NCBI GenBank assembly: GCA_934486735.1 | Contig: CAKSQL010000015.1 | Span: 1-56,775, forward strand | Length of the DNA: 56,775 bases | Reading direction: 5' to 3' | Source: an uncultured Clostridia bacterium | GTDB taxonomy: Bacteria > Bacillota > Clostridia > UBA1381 | Shown here: positions 1 to 7,832 of the stretch, piece by piece | Layout: the number at the start of each line of letters is the position of its first letter | Numbering within the stretch: the first letter of the stretch is position 1 | Translations under genes and position numbers: made by a program | The notes under the pieces: generated by a model | Told to the model about the DNA's origin: nothing | Databases searched by the model: none | What the model saw: only the letters and a program-made list of their open reading frames with translations

Positions 1-72
1 GCTTTAGAGTTCGTCGGTAACTACGCCTCGGTGGACTTTCACCACAGAGCATTGATATGCCCGTCATACTAA
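1..72 (+). CDS. C-terminal tail of an unidentified protein (partial)
   Basis: Frame 1 is open from the window edge to a TAA at 70-72 and encodes 23 residues that include the run VDFHHRALICPSY. The gene starts outside the window. The tail looks like real protein, with aromatic and charged residues and no low complexity. I do not recognise the family. A perfect stem-loop follows within five bases of the stop, as expected at a gene end. It could be a chance frame, because only 72 bases are visible. Confidence 0.4.
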   Translation, partial: ALEFVGNYASVDFHHRALICPSY

Positions 73-76
73 AAAA

Positions 77-100
77 GTGCGCAGCAACGAAGCTGCGCAC
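77..100. terminator. Stem-loop, probable terminator
   Basis: A perfect 9-bp inverted repeat, GTGCGCAGC (77-85) and GCTGCGCAC (92-100), encloses a six-base loop. The run of six T residues lies on the minus-strand side (complement of 71-76). It is therefore a canonical intrinsic terminator only for minus-strand transcription, although it sits just after a plus-strand stop codon. Confidence 0.55.
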
Positions 101-300
101 CGAAAAATACAGGCTCCGATTGCTGCAACACAATTTCATATACTCACTCAATCACTACAAGTATGCGAAAATAGAGCATGTACTTTTACCAATAAAAAAG
201 ATACATACCCATAGTGAATTAATATGATGAAATTATGTTGCAACTATATTACATATTTATCGGATTATCAATCTTTTTTGTAAATTTCAGCCTACGTCAA

Positions 301-342
301 AAGGGACTGCAAAAAATCCGAAACATTTTTTTGCAGTCCCTT
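301..342 (-). terminator. Terminator of the glycyl radical enzyme gene
   Basis: AAGGGACTGCAAAAAA is followed after a short loop by its complement ending in TTGCAGTCCCTT, a near-perfect stem of about 16 bp. On the minus strand it starts a few bases after the stop codon of the glycyl radical enzyme gene and is followed by TTTTG. The bases between this site and 100 contain no other feature that I can support. Confidence 0.7.
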
Positions 343-348
343 ATTCAT

Positions 349-2583
349 TTATCCCTCATAAAAATTCCTTGTAATAACCTCGTTCTGCCACTCCGGTGAA
401 AGGCTTGTGAATTTTGCGGAAAATCCGCACACGCGCACTATCAAATCCGGGTACTTCTCCGGATGCTTTTGCGCATCCAAAAGCTGCTCTTTCGTTGTAC
501 AGTTCAGCTGCAGCGACTCTATCGCACTGTCCGCCGCCGTCCTCAAAAATGCCTCGCATATATTGAGCGGCACTTTGGGAATTATTATATTCACAACAGA
601 ATTTGCCGCAAGCGTTGTCTTATCGATTGCCGACAGGCTGTTTATCACATCGGTAACCGACTCGATTTTTTTAAGCCTTGACGGTGTAAGTCCCTGCGAA
701 AAATAATCGCCGTTTTTACGCCCGTTCGGCATGGCAAGCGTCCTTTCTCCCCACCACCTTATCTCTGTATAGGTCAGATGTCCCATAAGAACCTTTCCGC
801 CGTAGCTGCCGGTGAGTCTTTGAGTGCGTTCGTACAAGTCATCGTTGAACCTTTTTGCCAGTTCGCATGATTCCTTTTTCCCGTCTCCCCATCCGCTGCA
901 ATGTATAGCGTCCTGTCTCATCCCGTCATATCCGTCCCAGTTACTGCGAACAGCCGCAAGCATCTCGGTCAGAGTATATTTCTTTTCGTCAAAGCACAGG
1001 GTCTTGATTGCCAAAAGCGAATCCACGATATCCGGCAGTCCGAAGCACAAAAACTTGTCGTCTCTTCTCCTTGCTCCGCCGGAGGTATAGTCCATTCTTT
1101 TCCCGATACAATCGGACAAAGTGGACGAGAATATCGGCACAACGTCGACCTCATCCCACATATTTCCGCCGAGCGTTGTGATTCGGATTCTTTCCTTGAA
1201 AAGCGTATCAATATTATCAAGCGTAATATTATACACCTCGTTAAAGCTTTTTGCATCATCAATCGGAATAAAATTCATTCCGACTTTTTTCATCTTATCG
1301 GCGCGCTTATGCAGCGAATACTCGAACGGCTTAAGCATATTTACATACGTTCCGCCGTCGGGCTTTTCAATACCGTTAATCATAAGCCCCCAACATCCTG
1401 TCACGATATAGTCTCTCGCTTCTGACAGGCTTCTGCCTGCACGCAAAAGAGCCGGAATTGTTGCATCATCATTCTGATACAGCACTGTCGATGTCCCGTT
1501 CACAACCGCGATATTTATTTCGTCCAGATATTCCTTGGGCGAATTTTTCGAATACCGGCATTTTATTTTCGGAAAAATCACCTTTTCCTCTCTTGTTGCT
1601 TTTAAAAACATCTTTGTCAGTGTGTTGTACACCGGATTTCCGTCCGAATCGCAGCCGCCGAGAGTATAAGTATTTTCCAGTTCATGATCGGCATATCCCA
1701 CCATTTTCATATCATGGTTATAGTGACAGTCAAACATAATCAAAAATTGACAAATAAGGTCGTATGCCTCCCGTTCGCTTATCCTCCCTGCCTTGATATC
1801 CCTTTCGTAAAACGGATACAAATCCATGTCTATTCTGCCGAATGTATTCGTTCCGATTCCTTCAAGTGTGCCGATAACTTTCCGCATAAATGCATAGGTA
1901 TTAAGCGCTTCATAGAAAGACTCCGGCTTTTCCCACGGGCAGCGCTTCGCGGAATCGGCAATTCTTTTTAAATTTTTGTTATTCGGATTTTTCTCAAAAA
2001 GCGCTCCGGCTTTCTCTGCGAATTTTTCACTCACTTTTTTCACTGCCGAAAGTCCGTCACAGACAGCATTCAAAAAATCTTTTTCCTTTTGAGTTTCTGC
2101 CTTTTCAAGCTCTTTTCTTGCCTTTTCGGCAACTCCCGAAAGCCCTGTTTCGAATATCGGACGATAGTAAAAATCAAAGTGCTGCGATGTATCATTATAC
2201 GGACCGCAGATAAGATAGAACAATTCATCCGCCTGCCTGCACCTTAAATTCCACAACTCCTCATCCTTTTCTCGAAACCGATGTTCGTTTTTAAAATATG
2301 TCCAACCTCCGGCATGGCGCACCCCATGAAAATCATGTGCTCCGTCACAATGTGCCGACAGCGTCCCGGTTTCATAATAAAACGGGCAATTTTCAAAGAT
2401 AATCGGGTCGAGCATATCCGCAATTTTCTTATACTGGAGCGTTTTCATCTCAAAAACCGACATATCCTCCCGGTATTCCCTGTCAAGCTCCGCAGTACAC
2501 TTTTCCAAAAAATCCTTTGACCTTTCATCTGCATAATTTTTGTAATAATCGGAAACTTCTTTTCTTAATTTTTCGTATCCCAT
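349..2583 (-). CDS. Glycyl radical enzyme of unknown substrate, atypical GCWG active-site loop
   Basis: A 744-residue protein of the pyruvate formate-lyase/glycyl radical superfamily. The start is the ATG at 2583, which has an AGGTGAT site just upstream; an earlier in-frame start has no such site. The glycyl radical loop RVCGFSA is near the C-terminus (Gly about 720). The thiyl-radical cysteine lies in GCWGL (Cys about 397), preceded by YQNDDATIPAL and ARDYIVT, which match the usual pre-cysteine region. Dehydratase, lyase and decarboxylase members normally read GCVE there; this protein has Gly where the Glu base would be. It also lacks the double Cys of true PFL. No dedicated activating enzyme is adjacent; PflA at 30289 is more than 27 kb away. 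A divergent AraC gene shares its 147-bp upstream region and is a likely regulator. Superfamily membership is certain; the substrate is unknown. Confidence 0.9.
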   Translation of the reverse strand: MGYEKLRKEVSDYYKNYADERSKDFLEKCTAELDREYREDMSVFEMKTLQYKKIADMLDPIIFENCPFYYETGTLSAHCDGAHDFHGVRHAGGWTYFKNEHRFREKDEELWNLRCRQADELFYLICGPYNDTSQHFDFYYRPIFETGLSGVAEKARKELEKAETQKEKDFLNAVCDGLSAVKKVSEKFAEKAGALFEKNPNNKNLKRIADSAKRCPWEKPESFYEALNTYAFMRKVIGTLEGIGTNTFGRIDMDLYPFYERDIKAGRISEREAYDLICQFLIMFDCHYNHDMKMVGYADHELENTYTLGGCDSDGNPVYNTLTKMFLKATREEKVIFPKIKCRYSKNSPKEYLDEINIAVVNGTSTVLYQNDDATIPALLRAGRSLSEARDYIVTGCWGLMINGIEKPDGGTYVNMLKPFEYSLHKRADKMKKVGMNFIPIDDAKSFNEVYNITLDNIDTLFKERIRITTLGGNMWDEVDVVPIFSSTLSDCIGKRMDYTSGGARRRDDKFLCFGLPDIVDSLLAIKTLCFDEKKYTLTEMLAAVRSNWDGYDGMRQDAIHCSGWGDGKKESCELAKRFNDDLYERTQRLTGSYGGKVLMGHLTYTEIRWWGERTLAMPNGRKNGDYFSQGLTPSRLKKIESVTDVINSLSAIDKTTLAANSVVNIIIPKVPLNICEAFLRTAADSAIESLQLNCTTKEQLLDAQKHPEKYPDLIVRVCGFSAKFTSLSPEWQNEVITRNFYEG

Positions 2584-2730
2584 TTTTATCACCTCGGATA
2601 AAATATACCACATCTAATTTTCGATTTCAATATAATTTCGGGAAGTTTTATAAAATAAGGAAATTATTTCGATTATAATATTGATTTTTTTCCAAAGCTG
2701 TGATAAGATGATTTACGGGAGATGATATTT

Positions 2731-3480
2731 ATGGATTTTGAAAATATGAAGATAGATAATATTGAAATCGTTTTTAGATATATTCCGCAGACCATGAAAT
2801 TTAGCGTTCATAACCGCAGCTCGCACATAATCGGGACACAAATGAGCGGTTATGCCGAGCATTATTTTTCCGACCGTTGTTTGTCCTTTTGTCCCGGATG
2901 TCTCTATTTCTTAAATCAAACCGAGGATTATGATGTTGATATTCTGGAAAAAGGGGAGGCTTTTTCCGTCCATTTCACGACAAGCGAACCTGTGGCAACA
3001 AAAAGCTTTTGTCTTTTTCCGGGCAGCAATGCAAAAATAATATCACTTCTCGATGTCATGCACAGACGGTTTTTATCGGCATCCGATGAGCATCTGCTTA
3101 CCTCGGATTTTTACCGCCTATGCAGCATTTTTTGCGATATCCTGCATAAGCAATATCAGCCGAAGGACAAGCGAATAGCCGCTGCTGAGGAATATATAAG
3201 ACTGCATTTTACGGAAAAAAACTGCCTTGACGATGCCGCCGAACTGTGCACGCTTTCACGGCGCAGATTCAACGACATTTTCAAGGCAGCCCTTGACACA
3301 ACTCCCAATCAATTTTTGACAAATCAACGGATTGAGCTTGCAAAAAAGCTTTTAAAACTCCCCGAGCTCAGTATCGGCGATGTTGCCGAGCATTCCGGCT
3401 TTTCCGATATATACTATTTCAGCTTGAAATTCAAGCGCGAAACCGGCATGACCCCGAGCGAATACCGAAACTCGGTCTGA
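2731..3480 (+). CDS. AraC family transcriptional regulator
   Basis: About 249 residues. The N-terminal part (about 1-145) is a diverged ligand-binding domain. The C-terminal 100 residues hold two helix-turn-helix units of the AraC/XylS type: LDDAAELCTLSRRRFNDIF and then IGDVAEHSGFSDIYYFSLKFK, ending in the usual GMTPSEYR. The ATG at 2731 is preferred over 2722 because GGGAG (2717-2721) is then nine bases upstream. It is divergent from the glycyl radical enzyme gene and is likely to control it; that link is inferred from position only. Confidence 0.88.
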   Translation: MDFENMKIDNIEIVFRYIPQTMKFSVHNRSSHIIGTQMSGYAEHYFSDRCLSFCPGCLYFLNQTEDYDVDILEKGEAFSVHFTTSEPVATKSFCLFPGSNAKIISLLDVMHRRFLSASDEHLLTSDFYRLCSIFCDILHKQYQPKDKRIAAAEEYIRLHFTEKNCLDDAAELCTLSRRRFNDIFKAALDTTPNQFLTNQRIELAKKLLKLPELSIGDVAEHSGFSDIYYFSLKFKRETGMTPSEYRNSV

Positions 3481-3521
3481 AACCGTTCAGCCGCTCTTAA
3501 GAAATCAGTGTTCGAATTATT

Positions 3522-5429
3522 TTATCTGATCTCGAATCCGGCAAATTCATAGGGGTAAAGCGTGCTGTCGAGGACGATTGTCCCGTCCTCGACATGCCCC
3601 TTGCAATTTACAAAGCGCACATCGGCAAAGTCTCTTTCGATCTTGATTCTTGCATTTTCGATTTTATCATCAAACAGATTCCACAAGCCGACCGCAAGCG
3701 CCTTTTCGTTCTTTTTCTCCATAACATAGAGCGAGGGATAATTTCCCGACGGATAGGCTTCAAGCCCCTTTCCGAGCCACTTTAAGCTTTTGATAATGCT
3801 CCGTCTGCCGGCATACGACCACAGCCAGCCGCTCATGCTCTTCGCTTTCCATGCATCGAACGGATAGACAAAAAATCTCATGCCGTCTTTGTTCTCATAC
3901 TCAAACGCCCCGTCCAAAGTCGCATTCGAATATCTGTACTCCGACACAAGATGAGTGCCGTCTTTCTTTGAAAAGCTTTCAACATTCAATCCGCCGGGAA
4001 GTCGGGTGTACACGCCTTCGTCAATGTGATACTCGTGCGGAACATCGGTAAATCCCCTTTGTTTATATTCATCGTTCTTTGCAAATTTGTCAATTCCGAC
4101 ATCTACTCCGCGCGCCATAAGTATTTTCGCCGCGGTTATATCAATTATATTTCCGTTTTTAAGCATTTCTTTCGGAATATATCTTGCATGCTCTCCGAAA
4201 AGGATATTTACCGAGCCGTCATCCTCATATGTTGTCGGCAGCGAATTTTGCGACGCAAATTTCAGCGACGCGCAGAACGCATCATCCTGAATTTCGTTGA
4301 GGAAATTGGGCATGCTAATGTCGTACTCCGCATTTTCAATTATTTCGATATGGTTGTACGGTCTCACGCCCACGCACTTTTTATCCCCAAACATGTTCTC
4401 TGTTTCCTTGTAGAGACCGACATTTTTCATCATAGCGTCCACATAGCCTGTCTCATAATCGGCGTCCGAAACATAGTCGAACATATACTTCAAAATCCCG
4501 TCTGTTCTGCCGTCCGCACGCATTATCATGTCAAAACATTCAAGATGTGCCGCCGGACATTCCACCCTCGGGCGCGGATATGTGTCCCCCTCGCTGAAAA
4601 CCTCGCCGTCAGGCAGTCTGCCGAACTGGTTACGCTCGATTTCCGCAATCTCGCCGAGAGGATATCCATGCCACTGAGTTGCCCAATAGGGCGCGCCCAT
4701 CGTCCGCAGGAACGGTTTTGTGTCCCCCGCCATTATTCGTGCAAGCTTTACTGCACTCCACCCCTCAGCATCCCATGCGCCGGGCGAGCAGCAAAAACCG
4801 AGTCTTATATCGGGATTTACTTTATTGAGCGCCTCTCTGAGACTCGCTCCGAAATTTTCCATAACCTCTCCCTGGACCTTGAGCCATGCGTCACGATATT
4901 TGTTTTTGCCGTCGTCAAACAAAAGCTTTTTCAGATTATTTCTGTCCACGCTTTCGCCAAGCTCCTCCTCCATCAAATGCATGTGATTATCGCAGCAGCA
5001 GCCGAGTCCTCCTCTGTACCCCACTCGAAAATCATCGTCGAGCATTATCATATCCGGTCCGCACGCCGCAACGTCCTCTATCCATTTACAAAAATCATTT
5101 AAAAATCTTTCATCGGTCGGGCAAAACGCTATTATATCACCTTTATCGATAAATCGGATATTTGTATACTTGCCCTTTTTTGTCTGAAGTGCGCCGTCAT
5201 GACCGAATGTCTCACCGAGCCAGACGAGGACTTCAAGTCCGTTATCATGATAGAACTTCACCAATTCCTTTAAAAGCTTCAGATTCTCCGGCGACGAAAA
5301 AGCATAGTCAATCTCGCGGTCGAGAGCAAGAGCTATACGCTCCGCGCCGCAGCGTTTCATTTCCGCCAAAGTTTTTTCCTTGTTGAAGTGTCCGTTTGTG
5401 ACGATTGTCGGTACTGTAATCTTGTACAT
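3522..5429 (-). CDS. TIM-barrel glycoside hydrolase-like protein of unknown family
   Basis: About 635 residues with no signal peptide, so probably cytoplasmic. The first 400 residues have the pattern of a beta/alpha barrel: VPTIVTNGHF, ALALDRE, VLVWLGETFGHDG (Glu about 73), MIMLDDDFR (Asp 131-133) and LGFCCSPGAWDAEGW. A beta-sandwich-like tail follows. The acidic residues at strand ends fit a glycosidase-type active site, but I cannot assign a CAZy family. A CCC run at about 144-146 is unusual. The start is the ATG at 5429 (5441 also possible); the region upstream is repeat DNA, so a longer reading into it is rejected. It is the last gene of a minus-strand unit with the AraC and EamA genes and is separated from them by repeat array A. 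Confidence 0.7.
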   Translation of the reverse strand: MYKITVPTIVTNGHFNKEKTLAEMKRCGAERIALALDREIDYAFSSPENLKLLKELVKFYHDNGLEVLVWLGETFGHDGALQTKKGKYTNIRFIDKGDIIAFCPTDERFLNDFCKWIEDVAACGPDMIMLDDDFRVGYRGGLGCCCDNHMHLMEEELGESVDRNNLKKLLFDDGKNKYRDAWLKVQGEVMENFGASLREALNKVNPDIRLGFCCSPGAWDAEGWSAVKLARIMAGDTKPFLRTMGAPYWATQWHGYPLGEIAEIERNQFGRLPDGEVFSEGDTYPRPRVECPAAHLECFDMIMRADGRTDGILKYMFDYVSDADYETGYVDAMMKNVGLYKETENMFGDKKCVGVRPYNHIEIIENAEYDISMPNFLNEIQDDAFCASLKFASQNSLPTTYEDDGSVNILFGEHARYIPKEMLKNGNIIDITAAKILMARGVDVGIDKFAKNDEYKQRGFTDVPHEYHIDEGVYTRLPGGLNVESFSKKDGTHLVSEYRYSNATLDGAFEYENKDGMRFFVYPFDAWKAKSMSGWLWSYAGRRSIIKSLKWLGKGLEAYPSGNYPSLYVMEKKNEKALAVGLWNLFDDKIENARIKIERDFADVRFVNCKGHVEDGTIVLDSTLYPYEFAGFEIR

Positions 5430-5449
5430 TTTTATAATCATTCCTTTCC

Positions 5450-5463
5450 GTGCCGCAAGGCAC
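5450..5463 (-). promoter_or_regulatory. Leader hairpin just upstream of the start codon
   Basis: On the minus strand GTGCC-TTGC-GGCAC forms a perfect 5-bp hairpin directly before GGAAAGGAATG, the ribosome-binding region of the TIM-barrel gene. The same arrangement occurs before the GH105 gene (9003-9016), where one C-G pair becomes a U-G wobble, so pairing is kept. Confidence 0.5.
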
Positions 5464-5473
5464 AAAGCACAAA

Positions 5474-5875
5474 ATTGTACGTCTGAAAGAAAATCGTTCA
5501 GATTGCCGTTTGAAAAAGCGATTGCGCCCGAGTCCAAATTTTCAATTTGGCAACGAGTGCCATGCAAGAGCGTTCTAAATCTTTGATTTAGGTAACGCCA
5601 CTGCTTCGTACGTGGGTACTTCGAGCTTTTGAAAATGGTGAAATCGGTGATTTTATTCAGACTGTAAGTCTGAAAGAAAATCGTTCAAATTGTACTTTTA
5701 AACGAACGACGCGTACTTTGCGTACGCGAGTGAGCGCAAAAATGCGAGATGAGCGATTTTATTCAAACTGTAAGTCTGAAAGAAAATCGTTCAGATTGTA
5801 CTTTTAAACGAACGACGCGTACTTTGCGTACGCGAGTGAGTGCAAAAGTGCGAGATGAGCGATTTTATTCAGACT
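5474..5875. repeat. Tandem repeat array A in a leader region
   Basis: Two adjacent 106-bp units (5661-5766 and 5767-5872) differ at only about four positions. They are preceded by a longer diverged unit (about 5474-5660). Each unit starts GTCTGAAAGAAAATCG and ends CGATTTTATTCAGAC, imperfect terminal inverted repeats of each other. Inside each 106-bp unit CGCGTAC-TTTGC-GTACGCG is a 7-bp hairpin. At unit junctions TTCAGAC-TGTAA-GTCTGAA is another. The longer unit carries two extra hairpins, CCAAATT-TTC-AATTTGG and CTAAATC-TTT-GATTTAG. The array fills most of the 460 bases between the EamA stop and the TIM-barrel start. No coding function is supported. Confidence 0.9.
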
Positions 5876-5890
5876 TATGCCCCTTTCGAT

Positions 5891-6730
5891 TTATAAATTT
5901 AATAATACTACCGATATGATTCCGATTATGTAGCCTGCCGCCTGCATTTTTCCTAACTTCTCTTTGAACAGGAATATAGCCGTCAGACAGCTGAGCGCGA
6001 TTCCGCCTGCCGATATGCTCGGAAAAAGCACCGCATTCGGAATCAGACCGGTGAGAACCATTACAAGCAGGTTTACTATCCCGTTGCATAATCCGTTCGG
6101 GACAGCATATTTAACCGGCAGCCTATTTTTTCCGCCGCCCTGCACAAACGCCGCCGCAAGCATTGCAATGCCTGCAAAAATCAGCGCAATTATCATAAAT
6201 TCATTTTTGAATCCGCCGTTAAATTTAAGCTGCTGCATCTTCTGAATCGTTGAGCACATCCCGTTTCCGACAAATGCCAAAAGGATAAACACAAGCCATT
6301 TCCATGAAAAACCGAATTGCTCCTTTTTTGCATTAAGCAAAAAGAGCGATATTAAAAGAAGTACGATTCCGACATATCCGAAAGCCGACAGCGACTCTTT
6401 CAAAAAAATCACTCCGTACAAAGCAGGGATTATAAGCGAGTAGGAAATTACAAGCGAGCTTATCGCAAGCGAGCCATGCTTTAAAGCAAGTACCAGCCCA
6501 ACCCCTGCCGCACAATATGCCAGTGCAAAGCCTATCGAATATGGCAAAATTGCGGCATTAAAGCTCAGCTTGAAACCCGACGATATCACAAAAAATACCA
6601 TCGCAGTCAGCGATGACAGACCCGAAAACAAAAGCGCATCGGGATTTTTCTCTTTTGCGTTATATTGCTTTTGAATAATCTGCTGCAATGATACAAAAAT
6701 CACCACCAATGCCAATAAAATATATTGCAT
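5891..6730 (-). CDS. EamA/DMT-superfamily transporter
   Basis: 279 residues, almost entirely hydrophobic, with about ten predicted transmembrane segments starting at residue 1 (LLALVVIFVSL). The two-fold pattern of drug/metabolite transporters is visible, including YSLIIPALYGVIFLKESLS and a second half ending in AIFLFKEKLGKMQAAGYIIGI, where the family has a conserved FLxE/FKEK step. It lies 15 bases after the AraC gene (6746-7666) and has AAAGGA nine bases before its ATG, so it is probably co-transcribed. The substrate is not predictable from sequence. Neighbouring genes suggest a sugar or sugar derivative, which is only inference. Confidence 0.85.
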   Translation of the reverse strand: MQYILLALVVIFVSLQQIIQKQYNAKEKNPDALLFSGLSSLTAMVFFVISSGFKLSFNAAILPYSIGFALAYCAAGVGLVLALKHGSLAISSLVISYSLIIPALYGVIFLKESLSAFGYVGIVLLLISLFLLNAKKEQFGFSWKWLVFILLAFVGNGMCSTIQKMQQLKFNGGFKNEFMIIALIFAGIAMLAAAFVQGGGKNRLPVKYAVPNGLCNGIVNLLVMVLTGLIPNAVLFPSISAGGIALSCLTAIFLFKEKLGKMQAAGYIIGIISVVLLNL

Positions 6731-6745
6731 GTGCTTAAATCCTTT

Positions 6746-7666
6746 CTAAAGCTTGAAAATATCCTCGGTGAGCCTTTGCCTGTCCCACGGCTTGTCGTGA
6801 TATAGCGAAATTTCATGGTCAATCATTGCACAGTTTTTTATGCTCGTTCCGTAATATTTTTTAAAAAGCTTGTTCAAATATTTTTCGCTGCATATGCCGA
6901 CCTCGGCAGCAACGCGGTCATAGCTCAGATTACCCTCGTAGACAAGCCTGCGCGCATATGCCAGCTTTGTTGTCGCTATAAACTCGGTCAGCGTTCTGCC
7001 GTCGTTTTTTCTGAAAACATTGCTCAAATAATTGGGCGAGATGTTCAGCATTTTCGCAATTTCCTTAACGGTCAGCTTTTCGCGGTAATGCGTCTCGATA
7101 TACCGCCTTGCCTTTCTTGAATAATACTCTCCGATATTTTCGTTTTCCGCGCCCAAAACCTGCATTTTGAATTTATCGCTGACCTTCGCCGCGATGTCGC
7201 ACCATATTGAGACCGCCTCAAGCTCCCCCGCCGCAGTCTCCTTAAGATAGCAGGATATCAGATTTTTAATTCGCCTCTCCAAACTGACATACTCGTTCCC
7301 GAGCGGCATATACATCGGAAGAATAAGTCCATCGGGATTGGCAAAAAGCTTTTGAATCTCTGCGATATCATCGCTTTCGACTCTTTCAAAATCAAATTCG
7401 CCTTCTATGGCAGCAGAGTTATGATATTGCTTTTTTTTATCATCGGAATAAGTTTTAATATTCATATCGGGCATAATCATGTGAAAATGGTTTTCCGGAA
7501 TACAATACTCTTTTTCCTCATTCTCCACCTTGATTGCTCCGCTGTTAACCGAGAACTCGATTATATCTTTCCGATACGTAATCACATTTTTATATTTGTC
7601 CGTGCATGCCGTGCAGGCAAATTTTATTTTCGGAAATGTTTTAAATCTAATTTTATATAAAATCAT
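6746..7666 (-). CDS. AraC family transcriptional regulator
   Basis: 306 residues. The N-terminal half is beta-rich with short strands typical of a cupin-like sensor (ENEEKEYCIPENHFHMIMP). The C-terminal 100 residues carry the AraC DNA-binding region: LTVKEIAKMLNISPNYLSN, then a second unit DRVAAEVGICSEKYLNKLFKK. A GGAG site lies ten bases upstream of the ATG at 7666. It heads a unit with the EamA transporter and, beyond array A, the TIM-barrel protein. It is separated from GH105 upstream by a terminator, so its transcription is probably independent of GH105. Confidence 0.88.
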   Translation of the reverse strand: MILYKIRFKTFPKIKFACTACTDKYKNVITYRKDIIEFSVNSGAIKVENEEKEYCIPENHFHMIMPDMNIKTYSDDKKKQYHNSAAIEGEFDFERVESDDIAEIQKLFANPDGLILPMYMPLGNEYVSLERRIKNLISCYLKETAAGELEAVSIWCDIAAKVSDKFKMQVLGAENENIGEYYSRKARRYIETHYREKLTVKEIAKMLNISPNYLSNVFRKNDGRTLTEFIATTKLAYARRLVYEGNLSYDRVAAEVGICSEKYLNKLFKKYYGTSIKNCAMIDHEISLYHDKPWDRQRLTEDIFKL

Positions 7667-7795
7667 AGTCTTTCAGCTCCGAGGATATTGTATCATACCG
7701 CCGCTTGCAAAGTCAAGTGCGGGAACGCAAAATTGTATAGAATTATATACCGTCGTGTAGTTTTTTATCCAAAGAATATATTAACTCGGGCAAAC

Positions 7796-7826
7796 AAAAA
7801 GGGCAGCCGAAACAGCCGCCCTTTTT
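7796..7826 (-). terminator. Terminator after the GH105 gene
   Basis: AAAAAGGGC (7796-7804) pairs with GCCCTTTTT (7818-7826) around a 13-base loop. On the minus strand this gives a GC stem followed by TTTTT, seven bases after the GH105 stop codon. It marks the end of the toroid-protein/GH105 unit. Confidence 0.75.
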
Positions 7827-7832
7827 GCCGCA

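Noticed and set aside
1..100. tRNA or rRNA fragment at the window start
   Set aside because: No cloverleaf or conserved rRNA segment fits; the frame to TAA and the hairpin are better explained as a gene end.
349..2583. Second pyruvate formate-lyase
   Set aside because: It lacks the paired active-site cysteines and the PFL-type glycyl loop (VSGYAV); it has GCWG and VCGFSA instead.
4026..5102. Plus-strand 358-codon frame
   Set aside because: Antisense shadow of the TIM-barrel gene with typical shadow composition.
5430..5567. N-terminal extension of the TIM-barrel protein
   Set aside because: The extension would translate the leader hairpin and part of repeat array A; the ribosome-site region lies just before the shorter start.
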